A DNA stretch of 40,876 nucleotides, taken from positions 1 through 40,876 of the forward strand of contig JABXHV010000123.1 in NCBI GenBank assembly GCA_013373445.1. Reading direction: 5' to 3'. Below are positions 1-8,260 of the stretch, in pieces. The translations under genes were made by a program, and so were the position numbers. Source of the stretch: Paracoccaceae bacterium. GTDB taxonomy: Bacteria; Pseudomonadota; Alphaproteobacteria; Rhizobiales; Stappiaceae. The notes beneath the pieces were generated by a model. The model had not been told where the DNA came from. It did not search any database and saw only the letters and a program-made list of their open reading frames with translations. Each line of letters opens with the position of its first letter. Positions within the stretch are counted from its first letter, which is position 1.

Positions 1-1
1 T

Positions 2-760
2 GCGCCGATCCTTTTGTCTGCGGCCGTCGTTCCGAGTGTTGAAGTGGCGCGCCCGATGCCTTTGCTGGCGTTATTCAAGGATGCGCCGCTAGGAACTGTG
101 GGGATCTTTCTGCTCGGAAGTGTCTATGCAACGCAATCGGGTATGGGGGCTGTGTTTGGAACCAAGATCGGTCTCAGTGCTGATCAGATTTCCCTATTTG
201 TGGCGATGTTGTTTGCCGGAGCCTTGGTGTTGCAATATCCGATTGGGTGGTTGTCTGATCGGATGGACCGGCGCAAGTTGATCCTGGGTGCTGCCCTTTT
301 GGGAGGTTGCTCCTGCGGGCTCGGCTGGTTTACCGGCGACAATCTTTGGGCCTTGATGGCTGCCGCATTTTTGGCCGGTGGTGTGACAACACCGCTTTAT
401 GCGCTGTTCCTTGCCTATACGAACGATTCCCTATCCGCCGATGACATGCCCGCAGCTTCTGGCGGGCTTATTTTCACGTTTGGCATGGGGGCCATTGCAG
501 GTCCGATGGTGGCCGGTTGGGCAATGCAGGGACGAGGGCCTCAAGCCTTCTGGCTGGTGCTTGGGGCGACATTCGCTGCGATTGTCGTTTATGCGGCCTA
601 TCGCATGACGCGGCGGACCGTTGTTCCTGTAGATGAGACGGAAAGTTACCTGAACGTTCTACCAACAGCGTCACCCGTGGCTATCGAGGCGGCTGCAGAA
701 TGGGCCGTTGACAATGCAGAAGCTGAGCGTGAGGCCCAAGAGGAGGAGCAGCCTTCTTAG
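2..760 (+). CDS. MFS transporter, C-terminal part (5' end outside window)
   Basis: The reading frame is open from base 2, so the gene begins upstream of the window; the TTG at 14 is probably internal. About 250 residues are visible. They contain several hydrophobic helices and the major facilitator loop motif between helices (GWLSDRMDRRKL, near residue 80), followed by further helices and a long acidic, probably cytoplasmic, tail ending EREAQEEEQPS. This fits the second half of an inner-membrane MFS permease, similar in style to the YcaD group of small-molecule exporters; the substrate cannot be read from this part. The gene converges on the kinase gene downstream, with a hairpin between them. 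The family call is firm; the subfamily is tentative. Confidence 0.8.
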   Translation, partial: APILLSAAVVPSVEVARPMPLLALFKDAPLGTVGIFLLGSVYATQSGMGAVFGTKIGLSADQISLFVAMLFAGALVLQYPIGWLSDRMDRRKLILGAALLGGCSCGLGWFTGDNLWALMAAAFLAGGVTTPLYALFLAYTNDSLSADDMPAASGGLIFTFGMGAIAGPMVAGWAMQGRGPQAFWLVLGATFAAIVVYAAYRMTRRTVVPVDETESYLNVLPTASPVAIEAAAEWAVDNAEAEREAQEEEQPS

Positions 761-800
761 GGTGCTCCTTCGCCAAGCTTGAGTGCGAGCCTGCCGGCTG

Positions 801-842
801 ACGGTGGGCCATGTCTGGGAAGCATGGTCCACCGTCCGTTTT
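801..842. terminator. Hairpin terminator between convergent genes
   Basis: A 13-bp stem (801-813 with 823-835, one G:T pair) encloses a 9-base loop and is followed by TTTT at 839-842. It lies between the stop of the MFS gene and the stop of the opposing kinase gene. The T-run serves the plus strand; no T-run follows on the minus strand, so action in that direction is less certain. Confidence 0.65.
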
Positions 843-854
843 CGGGTGTCTGAT

Positions 855-2489
855 TTAGGACTGTGAGCGACGAGCTGCCAGAAATTCAAACAGCCGTGCA
901 ACGGCTTCGGCACCCGGATCAACGTGACCAACAAGCTGCTTTGCATTGAGATAGGCTGCTCGCCCAGCCTGGGCTCGGGTTAAGGTTGCTGTGTGGGCAG
1001 CTCCCTTGCGTGCAGCAGTTGCTGCAGCCTCCAGACCATCGCTCAGGGCATCAAGTGCGGGTGCCAATGCGTCAATCATCGTGCGATCTCCCAGCTTGGC
1101 TCCACCTATCTGTTGCATGCGATCAAGGCCAGCCTTCAGGGAATCCCGCATAGGCATACCTGATGAGGACGCATCGCCCGCGGCCGCGAAAAAGATGGCC
1201 AGCAGAACGCCAGAGGAGCCTCCCATGGTTTGGCTAAGCTCTTGCCCGATAGCCCGATAGAGCTGGGTGGCATCTGACAGCGGAAGCGTGTCAATTGCGC
1301 TGATGAGTGCACGCGAGGCATTTGCCAAGGTCGAGCCGGTGTCTCCGTCGCCTGACTTGGCATCCAGTGCGTTCAAGTCGTCTTCGGACGCAATGAAAGT
1401 TTCGCAGCAGGAGATCAGAAAGGCGCGCGTTGGTTCGTGCTGCGACGGCATTGCCTTGATTGGGGCGAGCCCGTCGGGGAGCGGTATAATGTCTTGTTCC
1501 TCAAGCGTAACGCAGCCGGGCCAACCGATGGTCGAGACAGGAGCCGTGAGGTTCTTTATATCTTCTTCCGACGCTTCCAGCAGGGACACGGAGAAGCCGT
1601 GCATGTCGAGCGATGTCATCATGGAGGCGGGACCAACCAGCCACTTGATGTTTGTGCCAATGGCTGATTTGAGCAACTCGTGGGTCAGGATTGACATCTC
1701 CAGAACAGACCCCGCCCCCAGGTTGTTTACCAGCGCCACATGCGGCTTATCCGACATGGACGTTTTAAGCTTGTCCGTTACTGCTGCGATTGCTGCCGAG
1801 GCCCCTTCATAGGCCACCTGTTCAAAGCCTGCTTCGCCATGGATGCCGAGACCAAGCTCCGCTTTGCCAGAAGGAATACGGTTTTCCTTCGGTGAGCCGG
1901 GAACAGTGCAGGTGTCGAGCGACATGCCGATGCTGTAGCTCTTGGAAATGATGCGTTTGGCTGATTTGGTGATCGTCTCCAGATTGGCCCCTTGTTCCGC
2001 AAGTGCCCCAGCGATCTTGTGTACGAACAAAGTGCCAGCAACGCCTCTGGCCTGTGGGACATCGGGCAGTGCGACGTCGTCGTCGACGACGACCATATCA
2101 ACCTTGTGGCCAAAAGCACGCGCGCGCTCTGCCGCAAGGCCAAAATTAAGACGGTCACCGGTGTAGTTTTTGACGATCAGGAGGCAGCCCTTAGGACCTG
2201 TAACGGCCAGGATCGCAGCCAGCACAGCATCAACGGATGGCGAGGCAAAAACGTCGCCGCAAACCGCTGCTGTGAGCATTCCTTTTCCGACAAATCCGGC
2301 ATGAGCCGGTTCGTGACCAGAGCCGCCGCCGGAGATCAGGGCAACCTTTGATCTGCTCCAGTCTGAGCGCAGAACGACCCGGATGTGCGGAAATCCATCG
2401 AGCCGGGTCAGAGTTCCACCGGCAGAGGCAATGGCACCTTCTATGGCCTCGGTTACGAGGTCTTCTTTCTTGTTCATGAAATGAGTCAT
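855..2489 (-). CDS. dhaK: Dihydroxyacetone kinase, DhaK-DhaL fusion (ATP-dependent type)
   Basis: A 544-residue cytoplasmic kinase for dihydroxyacetone or a related ketose. The N-terminal DhaK domain shows SGGGSGHEP (about 53-61) and the GIHGEAG motif (about 215-221), whose His217 corresponds to the His that binds the substrate covalently as a hemiaminal. The C-terminal DhaL domain shows GDGDTG (about 380-385), which binds Mg-ATP, and TMGGSSG further on. Fusion of the two domains marks the ATP-dependent type, not the PTS-dependent one. I chose ATG 2489 because GAGGGAGAG lies just upstream; an in-frame GTG at 2504 would overlap the preceding ATPase stop. It is the last gene of the polyol transporter operon, so the imported compound, or its oxidised product, is probably the kinase substrate. 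Homologues act on dihydroxyacetone, and some relatives act on erythrulose. Confidence 0.9.
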   Translation of the reverse strand: MTHFMNKKEDLVTEAIEGAIASAGGTLTRLDGFPHIRVVLRSDWSRSKVALISGGGSGHEPAHAGFVGKGMLTAAVCGDVFASPSVDAVLAAILAVTGPKGCLLIVKNYTGDRLNFGLAAERARAFGHKVDMVVVDDDVALPDVPQARGVAGTLFVHKIAGALAEQGANLETITKSAKRIISKSYSIGMSLDTCTVPGSPKENRIPSGKAELGLGIHGEAGFEQVAYEGASAAIAAVTDKLKTSMSDKPHVALVNNLGAGSVLEMSILTHELLKSAIGTNIKWLVGPASMMTSLDMHGFSVSLLEASEEDIKNLTAPVSTIGWPGCVTLEEQDIIPLPDGLAPIKAMPSQHEPTRAFLISCCETFIASEDDLNALDAKSGDGDTGSTLANASRALISAIDTLPLSDATQLYRAIGQELSQTMGGSSGVLLAIFFAAAGDASSSGMPMRDSLKAGLDRMQQIGGAKLGDRTMIDALAPALDALSDGLEAAATAARKGAAHTATLTRAQAGRAAYLNAKQLVGHVDPGAEAVARLFEFLAARRSQS

Positions 2490-2500
2490 GTGGCTCTCCC

Positions 2501-3496
2501 TCACACCAGTCTTGCGCCAGAGGCGTCAAAATAAAGCGGATTATCTGGTTTGATTTTTATCGTGTCACCCTGTTGCAGCTCTGTGTGCGCATCGGTCACA
2601 GTGATGAGATCATGGTTCTTGAAGATCAGGTGAAGGCGGGTCTGGTCGCCCAGATGTTCAACCCTGGTTACCGTGCTTTCCTCACCTTCTCCCTGCAGGA
2701 TGTGTTCCGGACGAAGGCCGATTGAGGTGGCTTTGGGTGGAACGTTGGCGAAGAGGTCCGCGGGGAGCACATTTATGCGCGGCTGACCGAGGCGACTTGC
2801 GGCATAAAGGCTGACCGGATCTTCATAGATCTGGCGAGGCGTACCGAACTGGACGAGCTTGCCATTATCGAGAACACCGACATGGGTTGCCATTGTCATC
2901 GCTTCGACCTGGTCGTGTGTCACATAGATCAATGTTGCGCCGGAGTTTGCCTGGATGCTTTTCAACTCGACCCTAAGATCTGCTCGAAGTTTTGCATCCA
3001 GAGAGCTCAACGGTTCATCCATCAGGTAGACGGAAGGATTGCGTACAAGAGCTCGGCCGATGGAGACACGTTGCATTTCACCGCCGGAAAGTGCTGTCGA
3101 CTTGTTGTCGAGCTTGTGTGAAATCTGCAGGATCTCTGCGACTTCGTTCACTTTACGGTCGATTTCGGATTGCGGGGTACGCAAGAGCGGCGATTTGAGC
3201 GGAAACTCGAGGTTTTCTCGCACGTTCATGTGCGGATACAAAGAGTATTGCTGAAACACCATGGCGACGTTGCGCTGGGCCGGGGTCAGGCCAGTCATCA
3301 ATTGGCCGCCGATGGTGACTGTTCCTTCATCTGGAGTGTCCAGACCCGATACCATACGCAGGATCGTGGTTTTGCCAGCGCCGGTCGGGCCCAGCAAGAC
3401 AACGAAAGAGCCGTCGGGAACCTCCAGGTCAACCTTCTCAAGGGCTACGGTGGAGCCGAAGCTTTTCGAAAGCCCGGATAATCTGACTTCAGCCAT
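2501..3496 (-). CDS. ABC transporter ATPase of polyol uptake system (second ATPase)
   Basis: A 331-residue carbohydrate-type (MalK/UgpC-like) ATP-binding subunit. It has Walker A GPTGAGKTT, Q-loop MVFQQYSLYPH, signature LSGGEMQRV, Walker B VYLMDEP and switch THD, followed by a C-terminal regulatory (TOBE-like) domain ending GLRPEHI and beyond. The start at ATG 3496 is supported by GGGAGG nine bases upstream; a longer frame reaching 3601 has no such support and runs into the neighbour. The start overlaps the 3' end of the preceding ATPase gene by 8 bases, so the two are translationally coupled. It is the counterpart of GlpT/GlpS in the rhizobial glycerol ABC system, which also uses two different ATPases. 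The signature ends in E where canonical subunits have Q. Confidence 0.9.
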   Translation of the reverse strand: MAEVRLSGLSKSFGSTVALEKVDLEVPDGSFVVLLGPTGAGKTTILRMVSGLDTPDEGTVTIGGQLMTGLTPAQRNVAMVFQQYSLYPHMNVRENLEFPLKSPLLRTPQSEIDRKVNEVAEILQISHKLDNKSTALSGGEMQRVSIGRALVRNPSVYLMDEPLSSLDAKLRADLRVELKSIQANSGATLIYVTHDQVEAMTMATHVGVLDNGKLVQFGTPRQIYEDPVSLYAASRLGQPRINVLPADLFANVPPKATSIGLRPEHILQGEGEESTVTRVEHLGDQTRLHLIFKNHDLITVTDAHTELQQGDTIKIKPDNPLYFDASGARLV

Positions 3497-4586
3497 GCCT
3501 AAGGACCTCCCGATTGGCTTTTGAAAGGAGTGCGCGACCTGATTGTTCGTCGAAAACCGTGAGTTTGCGCGCGTCAAGTTCAATCCCGACAGTCTCGTCA
3601 ATCTTCACTGGTGTAGATGAGGCGATGCGTGCCTTGATCGGGCCGTTGGCGCTTTCCAGAGTTATGATCTGCGTCGTGCCTAGATATTCCTTTGCAACGA
3701 CGCGTCCGCGATAGGTTGCTGCATCACTCAACTGGACGTGCTCTGGGCGAACGCCGAGGTTCAACTTGCCTTGCTGGGTATCGAGTTGCTCGGGAACTTC
3801 GAACGCTGTTCCATTGAGATGAACGCTTGTCGTACCTTCCGACACCGACCCTTCAAAGGCGAGAAAGTTCATGGCGGGTGAGCCAATGAACTGGGCTACA
3901 AACTTTGTTGCTGGCCAGTCGTAGATTTGCTGAGGTACGCCGAATTGTTCGACGACGCCATGGTTCATGACAACGATTTTGTCGCCCATTTGCATGGCTT
4001 CCAACTGGTCATGGGTCACATAAACAGTGGTTGCGCCCATTCGGTCATGAAGCGCACGTAGCTCTTCGGCCATATGCTCGCGAAACTCCGCGTCCAATGC
4101 TCCAAGCGGCTCATCCATGAAGAAGGCTTTGGGCTCGCGAACGATCGCGCGGCCAAGGGCAACCCGCTGCCTATCACCACCAGAAAGGCTGCCGACAGGA
4201 CGGTTGAGCAGATCCTCAATTTTCAGGATCCGGGCAACTTCGCTGACTTTCTCTCGCACCACCTGCCGGGAAAACCCCTGGCTGATCAGAGGATAGCTGA
4301 TGTTCTTGCGAACGTTCATGTGTGGGTAAAGAGCAAACATTTGAAATACGAATGCAATGTCGCGCTGGCTTGCTCGCTTCTGACTGACTTCTTCATTGTC
4401 GATGTAGATCTGGCCACTTGATGGGAGTTCCAATCCAGCCATCATGCGCAAGGTTGTGGTTTTCCCGCAGCCCGAGGGACCAAGCAGCATGAAGAACTCT
4501 CCGTCCTCGATGGTGAAGGTCGAAGACTGGACGGCGGTGAAGCTTCCAAACTCCTTGCGGAGGTTTTCGATACGTATCTGGGCCAT
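3489..4586 (-). CDS. ABC transporter ATPase of polyol uptake system (first ATPase)
   Basis: A 365-residue carbohydrate-type ATP-binding subunit at the inner membrane. Visible motifs are Walker A GPSGCGKTT, Q-loop FVFQMFALYPH, signature LSGGDRQRV, Walker B AFFMDEP, switch THD and a C-terminal regulatory domain with LGVRPEHV. Together with the next gene it probably forms a heterodimer energising the two permeases. The signature has D and R where canonical LSGGQ has Q and Q, and the partner has E, so neither subunit carries the textbook sequence. It starts 3 bases after the stop of the small membrane protein gene. Paired non-identical ATPases in one operon are typical of the glp-type glycerol/polyol transporters of rhizobia; the exact substrate is inferred, not seen. 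Confidence 0.9.
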   Translation of the reverse strand: MAQIRIENLRKEFGSFTAVQSSTFTIEDGEFFMLLGPSGCGKTTTLRMMAGLELPSSGQIYIDNEEVSQKRASQRDIAFVFQMFALYPHMNVRKNISYPLISQGFSRQVVREKVSEVARILKIEDLLNRPVGSLSGGDRQRVALGRAIVREPKAFFMDEPLGALDAEFREHMAEELRALHDRMGATTVYVTHDQLEAMQMGDKIVVMNHGVVEQFGVPQQIYDWPATKFVAQFIGSPAMNFLAFEGSVSEGTTSVHLNGTAFEVPEQLDTQQGKLNLGVRPEHVQLSDAATYRGRVVAKEYLGTTQIITLESANGPIKARIASSTPVKIDETVGIELDARKLTVFDEQSGRALLSKANREVLRHG

Positions 4587-4589
4587 CTG

Positions 4590-4778
4590 TTATTCCGGAA
4601 AGTGACTGACGACGATGAACATGACCGTGCCGATAAGGGTGACGATGAAGGAATAGGTGTAGAGCCACAGTGCAAAGGGCTGCATCAGCATGAAAACACC
4701 AAGAGCGATCAAAATGGCTGCGACCATTTCCCAGGAATTGCGACGCAGGCGGAAAAGGCCATGAATGAAGGTACTCAT
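4590..4778 (-). CDS. Small two-helix membrane protein in polyol ABC operon
   Basis: A 62-residue product with a short basic N-terminus (MSTFIHGLFRLRRNSWE) followed by two hydrophobic stretches (about 17-35 and 38-57) and a C-terminus HFPE. Its ATG overlaps the stop of the preceding permease gene by 4 bases (ATGA), and its stop is 3 bases before the first ATPase gene, so it is surely part of the operon. The rhizobial glycerol system also carries a small membrane protein (GlpU, DUF2160) near this place, but this sequence is shorter and I do not recognise it as that family. It may be an accessory of the permease or an assembly factor; the function is unknown. Confidence 0.75.
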   Translation of the reverse strand: MSTFIHGLFRLRRNSWEMVAAILIALGVFMLMQPFALWLYTYSFIVTLIGTVMFIVVSHFPE

Positions 4779-5710
4779 TTGCGAACAGCTCCAAAGGTGA
4801 TCCCACGCAGCAGGTGCTTGCGTAGCAGGACAGTGAAGACCATGACGGGTACAAGGAAGAGGGTCGCACCGGCTGCAACAGCGGGCCAATCCTTACCGAC
4901 GCCAATAATCGTAGGGATGAAGGGAGGTGCGGTCTGAGCCGTGCCCGAGGTCAAGAGGACCGCGAACGCGTATTCATTCCAGGAAAAGATCAGACAGAAG
5001 ATTGCAGTTGATGCGATCCCGGTTGCCGCCTGTGGGAGCACGACCTTGTAGAAGGCCTGAAACCGGGTGTAGCCATCAATCAGGGCCGCTTCCTCGTATT
5101 CAACTGGGATTTCGTCGATGAAGCCTTTCAGCAGCCAGACGGACAGAGACAAGTTCACTGCCGTGTAGAGCAGTATCATGCCCAGATGCGTGTCTGACAG
5201 ACCCAGCTGCCGGAACATCAGGAAGATCGGGATCGCAACGGCGATCGGAGGCATCATCCTTGTCGAGAGGATGAAGAACATCAGATCATCTTTGAGCGGG
5301 ACCCGAAAACGAGAGAATCCGTAAGCTGCCAGTGTTCCCAGAAAGATCGACAAAAATGTCGAGCCAAATCCAATGATGACGGAGTTCAGGAACCGTTCGC
5401 CGTAGCGGCTTGGGCCAGAAATCACCATGTCATATTGGCGCACAATCTTGTCGTACCAAGTCTGCGGAGGGCCAAGTTCGGCCAGCGCGTCTGGTGACAT
5501 GCGTGTGCGTGTGGTGAAGAGGTTGACGTATCCTTCGACCGTCGGCTCGAAAACCACCTTTGGCGGATAGGCAATGGCATCAGACGGTGATTTGAAGCCA
5601 GTCGCGATAATCCACAACAGGGGAAGGATCGTCAGCAGCGCGTAGCCGGTTACGAGTACCCCGGCGAACCATTTTTGTCTGGTTGAGGGTTGGGTTACGG
5701 AAAAGCTCAT
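4775..5710 (-). CDS. ABC transporter permease, second (MalG/UgpE-like)
   Basis: A 311-residue inner-membrane permease with about six helices: a first helix around residues 15-35, a long periplasmic segment, then the core. The EAA loop that docks the ATPase reads EEAALIDGYTRFQAFYKVVLP, and the MMPPIAVAIPIF segment is typical of the MalG class. The start at ATG 5710 is chosen because it overlaps the upstream permease stop by 4 bases; a longer frame to 5812 would run into the neighbouring gene. The gene is followed, again with a 4-base overlap, by the small membrane protein. It would form the translocation pore with the first permease. Confidence 0.9.
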   Translation of the reverse strand: MSFSVTQPSTRQKWFAGVLVTGYALLTILPLLWIIATGFKSPSDAIAYPPKVVFEPTVEGYVNLFTTRTRMSPDALAELGPPQTWYDKIVRQYDMVISGPSRYGERFLNSVIIGFGSTFLSIFLGTLAAYGFSRFRVPLKDDLMFFILSTRMMPPIAVAIPIFLMFRQLGLSDTHLGMILLYTAVNLSLSVWLLKGFIDEIPVEYEEAALIDGYTRFQAFYKVVLPQAATGIASTAIFCLIFSWNEYAFAVLLTSGTAQTAPPFIPTIIGVGKDWPAVAAGATLFLVPVMVFTVLLRKHLLRGITFGAVRK

Positions 5711-6654
5711 CGTTCCTTCACCTTGTTCAAGGCCTTCACGTAGATCGAAGCAAGTCCGAAAACAGTCACGAACAGGATCACGGCGTAGGCGCTGGCATAT
5801 CCGGTGCGCCATTTCTCGAAGGCTTCGCGTTTCAGGTTGATGGAGGTCAATTCAGTGATGCTGCCGGGGCCGCCGCCAGTCAGCTGAACGACCAGATCAA
5901 ACATCTTGAAATTCTCGATGCCGCGGAAAAGCACGGCAAGCATCAGGAACGGCAGGGCCATTGGAATGGTAATGGTCCAGAATTGCCGCCATTTGCTGGC
6001 CCTGTCGCATTCAGCGGCCTCGTAGATGCTGTCGGGTATGGATCTTAGACCAGCCAGACAGATCAGCATCACGAACGGGGTCCACATCCATGTGTCAACG
6101 ATGACGATCGACCAGGGGGCGAGCGCTACATCTCCGATCATGGAAAATGAGGATGGATCCGCACCAGTCAAAAAGCCGATGAAATAATTGAAAAGACCGA
6201 TTTGAGGTTGATACAGAAATGTCCAGAAGTTTCCGACAACTGCCGGGCTGAGCATCATCGGGAGCACGATGATCGTGGTCCACAAGTCGTTGCCCTTGAA
6301 CTTCTTGTTGATCAGATAGGCCAGCGTGAAGCCAATCAGGACCTGCAGCGTGAGCGTCCAGAATACGAAATGCGCTGTTGCCTGCATAGCATTCCAGATA
6401 TCGGGATCAGTGAGGATCCGCTCATAGTTGCGTAGGCCAAGCCATTTGACTTCTGCGTTGGTGCGGTTGGCACGGTAGTTGGTCAGGCTGAGCCTGATGG
6501 TCCAGATCAACGGAAATATGTTGATCGCCAGAAGAAGAAAGATTGTCGGTGCGATGAAAATCCAGCCGACCATCCGGTCACTGAGACCCTTCATGCCGCG
6601 CGTATTGGATCCCTGCGAAGGTGCGGGAGCCTGGCCAGTCTTTTTGTCCAGCAT
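5707..6654 (-). CDS. ABC transporter permease, first (MalF/UgpA-like)
   Basis: A 315-residue inner-membrane permease with a cytoplasmic N-terminus of about 30 residues and six predicted helices, the first beginning VGWIFIAPTIF. The EAA loop reads YEAAECDRASKWRQFWTITIP, the docking site for an ATPase. The second permease gene begins inside its stop codon. The ATG at 6654 has only a weak ribosome site; an internal ATG at 6594 is possible. It follows the binding-protein gene after an 81-base gap holding a strong hairpin. By position and class it is the GlpP-like partner of the operon; polyol specificity is inferred from the operon, especially the terminal kinase. Confidence 0.9.
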   Translation of the reverse strand: MLDKKTGQAPAPSQGSNTRGMKGLSDRMVGWIFIAPTIFLLLAINIFPLIWTIRLSLTNYRANRTNAEVKWLGLRNYERILTDPDIWNAMQATAHFVFWTLTLQVLIGFTLAYLINKKFKGNDLWTTIIVLPMMLSPAVVGNFWTFLYQPQIGLFNYFIGFLTGADPSSFSMIGDVALAPWSIVIVDTWMWTPFVMLICLAGLRSIPDSIYEAAECDRASKWRQFWTITIPMALPFLMLAVLFRGIENFKMFDLVVQLTGGGPGSITELTSINLKREAFEKWRTGYASAYAVILFVTVFGLASIYVKALNKVKER

Positions 6655-6683
6655 GTTTTATAGTCCGAAAGGGATTTCTAGGG

Positions 6684-6721
6684 TTCCGGGCGTAGCCAAC
6701 GAATTGTCGCCACGCCCGGAA
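6684..6721 (-). other. Intercistronic hairpin between binding-protein and permease genes
   Basis: A perfect 10-bp inverted repeat (6684-6693 with 6712-6721, TTCCGGGCGT and ACGCCCGGAA) with an 18-base loop sits 14 bases after the binding-protein stop on the minus strand. It has no clear T-run. Hairpins at this place in transporter operons commonly protect the upstream message or cause partial termination, so that binding protein exceeds membrane subunits. Confidence 0.6.
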
Positions 6722-6735
6722 AGTTTCAGGCGCAC

Positions 6736-8061
6736 TTAGAGCTTGCCGTCGTCCTCGAAGGTTTCGGTCCAATCACGCACCAGCCCGTCCAGGGCTTCCT
6801 TTGCAGTTCCATTGCCGGCGACCACGTAATCATGGAAACGACGTTGGGTGTCCTGCAACAAGGTGGCGTAACTTGGCTCTGCCCAGAAGTCTTTCACGAC
6901 TGCCATGGAATCCAGGAATGTCTGGGCGTATGGCTGACTTTGCGGGAATTCTGGTGCCAGAGTGACTGATTTCAGGCAGGAAAAGCCGCCCATTTCCCAC
7001 CATTTGGCCTGAACGTCAGGCTTGGCAAACCATTTGATGTACTCAAGGGCTGCATCCTGTTTTTCCGAGTACGAGACAACAGAGATGCCTTGGCCACCCA
7101 ACTGAGCGAACTGATCGCCATTTGGTCCCTTTGGATTGACAAAGTAACCGGTTTTGCCGTTTCCGACATTGGCGTCGCTTTCAAAACCGGGCCAAGTGAA
7201 TGCAAAGTTCATCTGCAAGGCGACCTGACCTGATTTAAAGGCGTCGATGCCTTCACTCATGTAGCCATTTGATGACCCTGGAGGCGTACAGCAGTCATAG
7301 AGTTCCTTGTAATATTCCAAACCAGCGATGGCGCCGTCGGAATTCACGAAGCCTTCCATGTCATACGGCACTTCAGGGTTTTCATACAAGAAACCGTAGC
7401 TGTAGAGGACGTCCATTGCGCCCATCGTAATGCCTTCAGAACCACGTTCGGTATAGATGGATGCGCCGTAAACAGTGGTGCCATCGATTTCACGGCCCTG
7501 GAAGAATTCTGCAATATCCTTCAGCTCCGCAAAGGTGTCAGGAGCGGCCAAATCGCGGCCGTATTTTTCCTTGAACTCGGCCTGCAGCTCGGGACGTTCA
7601 AACCAATCCTTACGATAAGTCCATCCGACAACGTCACCGAAAGCGGGCAGGGCCCAATAGTTGGGTGTGTTCTTCGGCCACTCGGAATAGCCGGCAACCG
7701 TTGCGTCGATAAAGTCGGTCATCTTGATGCCTTCGGCATCGAAGAAGTCATTGAGTTTTACATAGTGGCCGTTCTCGGCGGAGCCGCCGATCCACTGGCT
7801 GTCACCAATCATCAGGTCGCAGAGTTTGCCGCCTGAGTTCAGCTCGTTGAGCATGCGGTCAGCGAAGTTTGGCCACGGCACGAATTCGAAATTCATCGAA
7901 TGGCCTGATTGGGCTTCAAAGTCCTTGCTGAGTTCGACCAAGGCATTTGCCGGGTCCCAGGATGCCCAGCACAGGGTCAGGTCTTCGGCCTTTGCGGTTG
8001 TTGCAAGGCTGGATGCGAACAGCACGCTTGCGCATGCCGTCAGAATCATTTTGCGGTTCAT
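6736..8061 (-). CDS. ABC transporter periplasmic binding protein (family 1, polyol/sugar)
   Basis: A 441-residue extracellular solute-binding protein. A clear Sec signal peptide (MNRKMILTACASVLFASSLA, cleavage probably after TAKA) precedes a mature protein beginning EDLTLCWASWDPAN. The mature part has the family-1 fold signs: a long N-lobe with GDSQWIGG, and aromatic-rich stretches such as FVPWPNF and WALPAFGDVVGWTYRKDWF that commonly line sugar pockets. I chose ATG 8061 because GGGAGG lies 9 bases upstream and the signal peptide begins there; the longer frame to 8181 would run through the operators. It is the first gene of the operon and controlled from the 8062-8260 region. A polyol, a short sugar or dihydroxyacetone is the likely ligand, inferred from the kinase gene. 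Confidence 0.9.
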   Translation of the reverse strand: MNRKMILTACASVLFASSLATTAKAEDLTLCWASWDPANALVELSKDFEAQSGHSMNFEFVPWPNFADRMLNELNSGGKLCDLMIGDSQWIGGSAENGHYVKLNDFFDAEGIKMTDFIDATVAGYSEWPKNTPNYWALPAFGDVVGWTYRKDWFERPELQAEFKEKYGRDLAAPDTFAELKDIAEFFQGREIDGTTVYGASIYTERGSEGITMGAMDVLYSYGFLYENPEVPYDMEGFVNSDGAIAGLEYYKELYDCCTPPGSSNGYMSEGIDAFKSGQVALQMNFAFTWPGFESDANVGNGKTGYFVNPKGPNGDQFAQLGGQGISVVSYSEKQDAALEYIKWFAKPDVQAKWWEMGGFSCLKSVTLAPEFPQSQPYAQTFLDSMAVVKDFWAEPSYATLLQDTQRRFHDYVVAGNGTAKEALDGLVRDWTETFEDDGKL

Positions 8062-8134
8062 AAGTTCTATCCTCCCATTAACAGATCCGCCTTTGCCCTC
8101 CTCGACACGGCAGCCCTGTTCCCCGAAGCCTAGA

Positions 8135-8181
8135 TGAGACACGTGCCTCAAAACAAGTAAAAAATGATGCACGTGTGTCAA
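8135..8181. promoter_or_regulatory. Tandem repressor operators and minus-strand promoter
   Basis: Two near-palindromic 16-mers share the pattern TGA-N2-CACGTG-N2-TCA: TGAGACACGTGCCTCA at 8135-8150 and TGATGCACGTGTGTCA at 8165-8180. Their centres are exactly 30 bp apart, three helical turns. On the minus strand, TTGACA (8181-8176) overlaps the upstream operator and a weak -10 lies near 8159-8153, between the two operators. This is the layout expected for repression of the binding-protein operon by the adjacent LacI-type protein. The assignment of the repressor is inference from proximity. Confidence 0.7.
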
Positions 8182-8260
8182 AATGTGCTATTGAGCATTA
8201 GAGGACTGGTTGAAATGCTGCCGCTGTAGAACGTGTCGATATATTTAAGCACTTGATAGT

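Noticed and set aside
1267-1812. 181-codon plus-strand frame inside the kinase gene
   Set aside because: Opposite strand of a gene with full DhaK/DhaL motifs; Ser-rich shadow composition.
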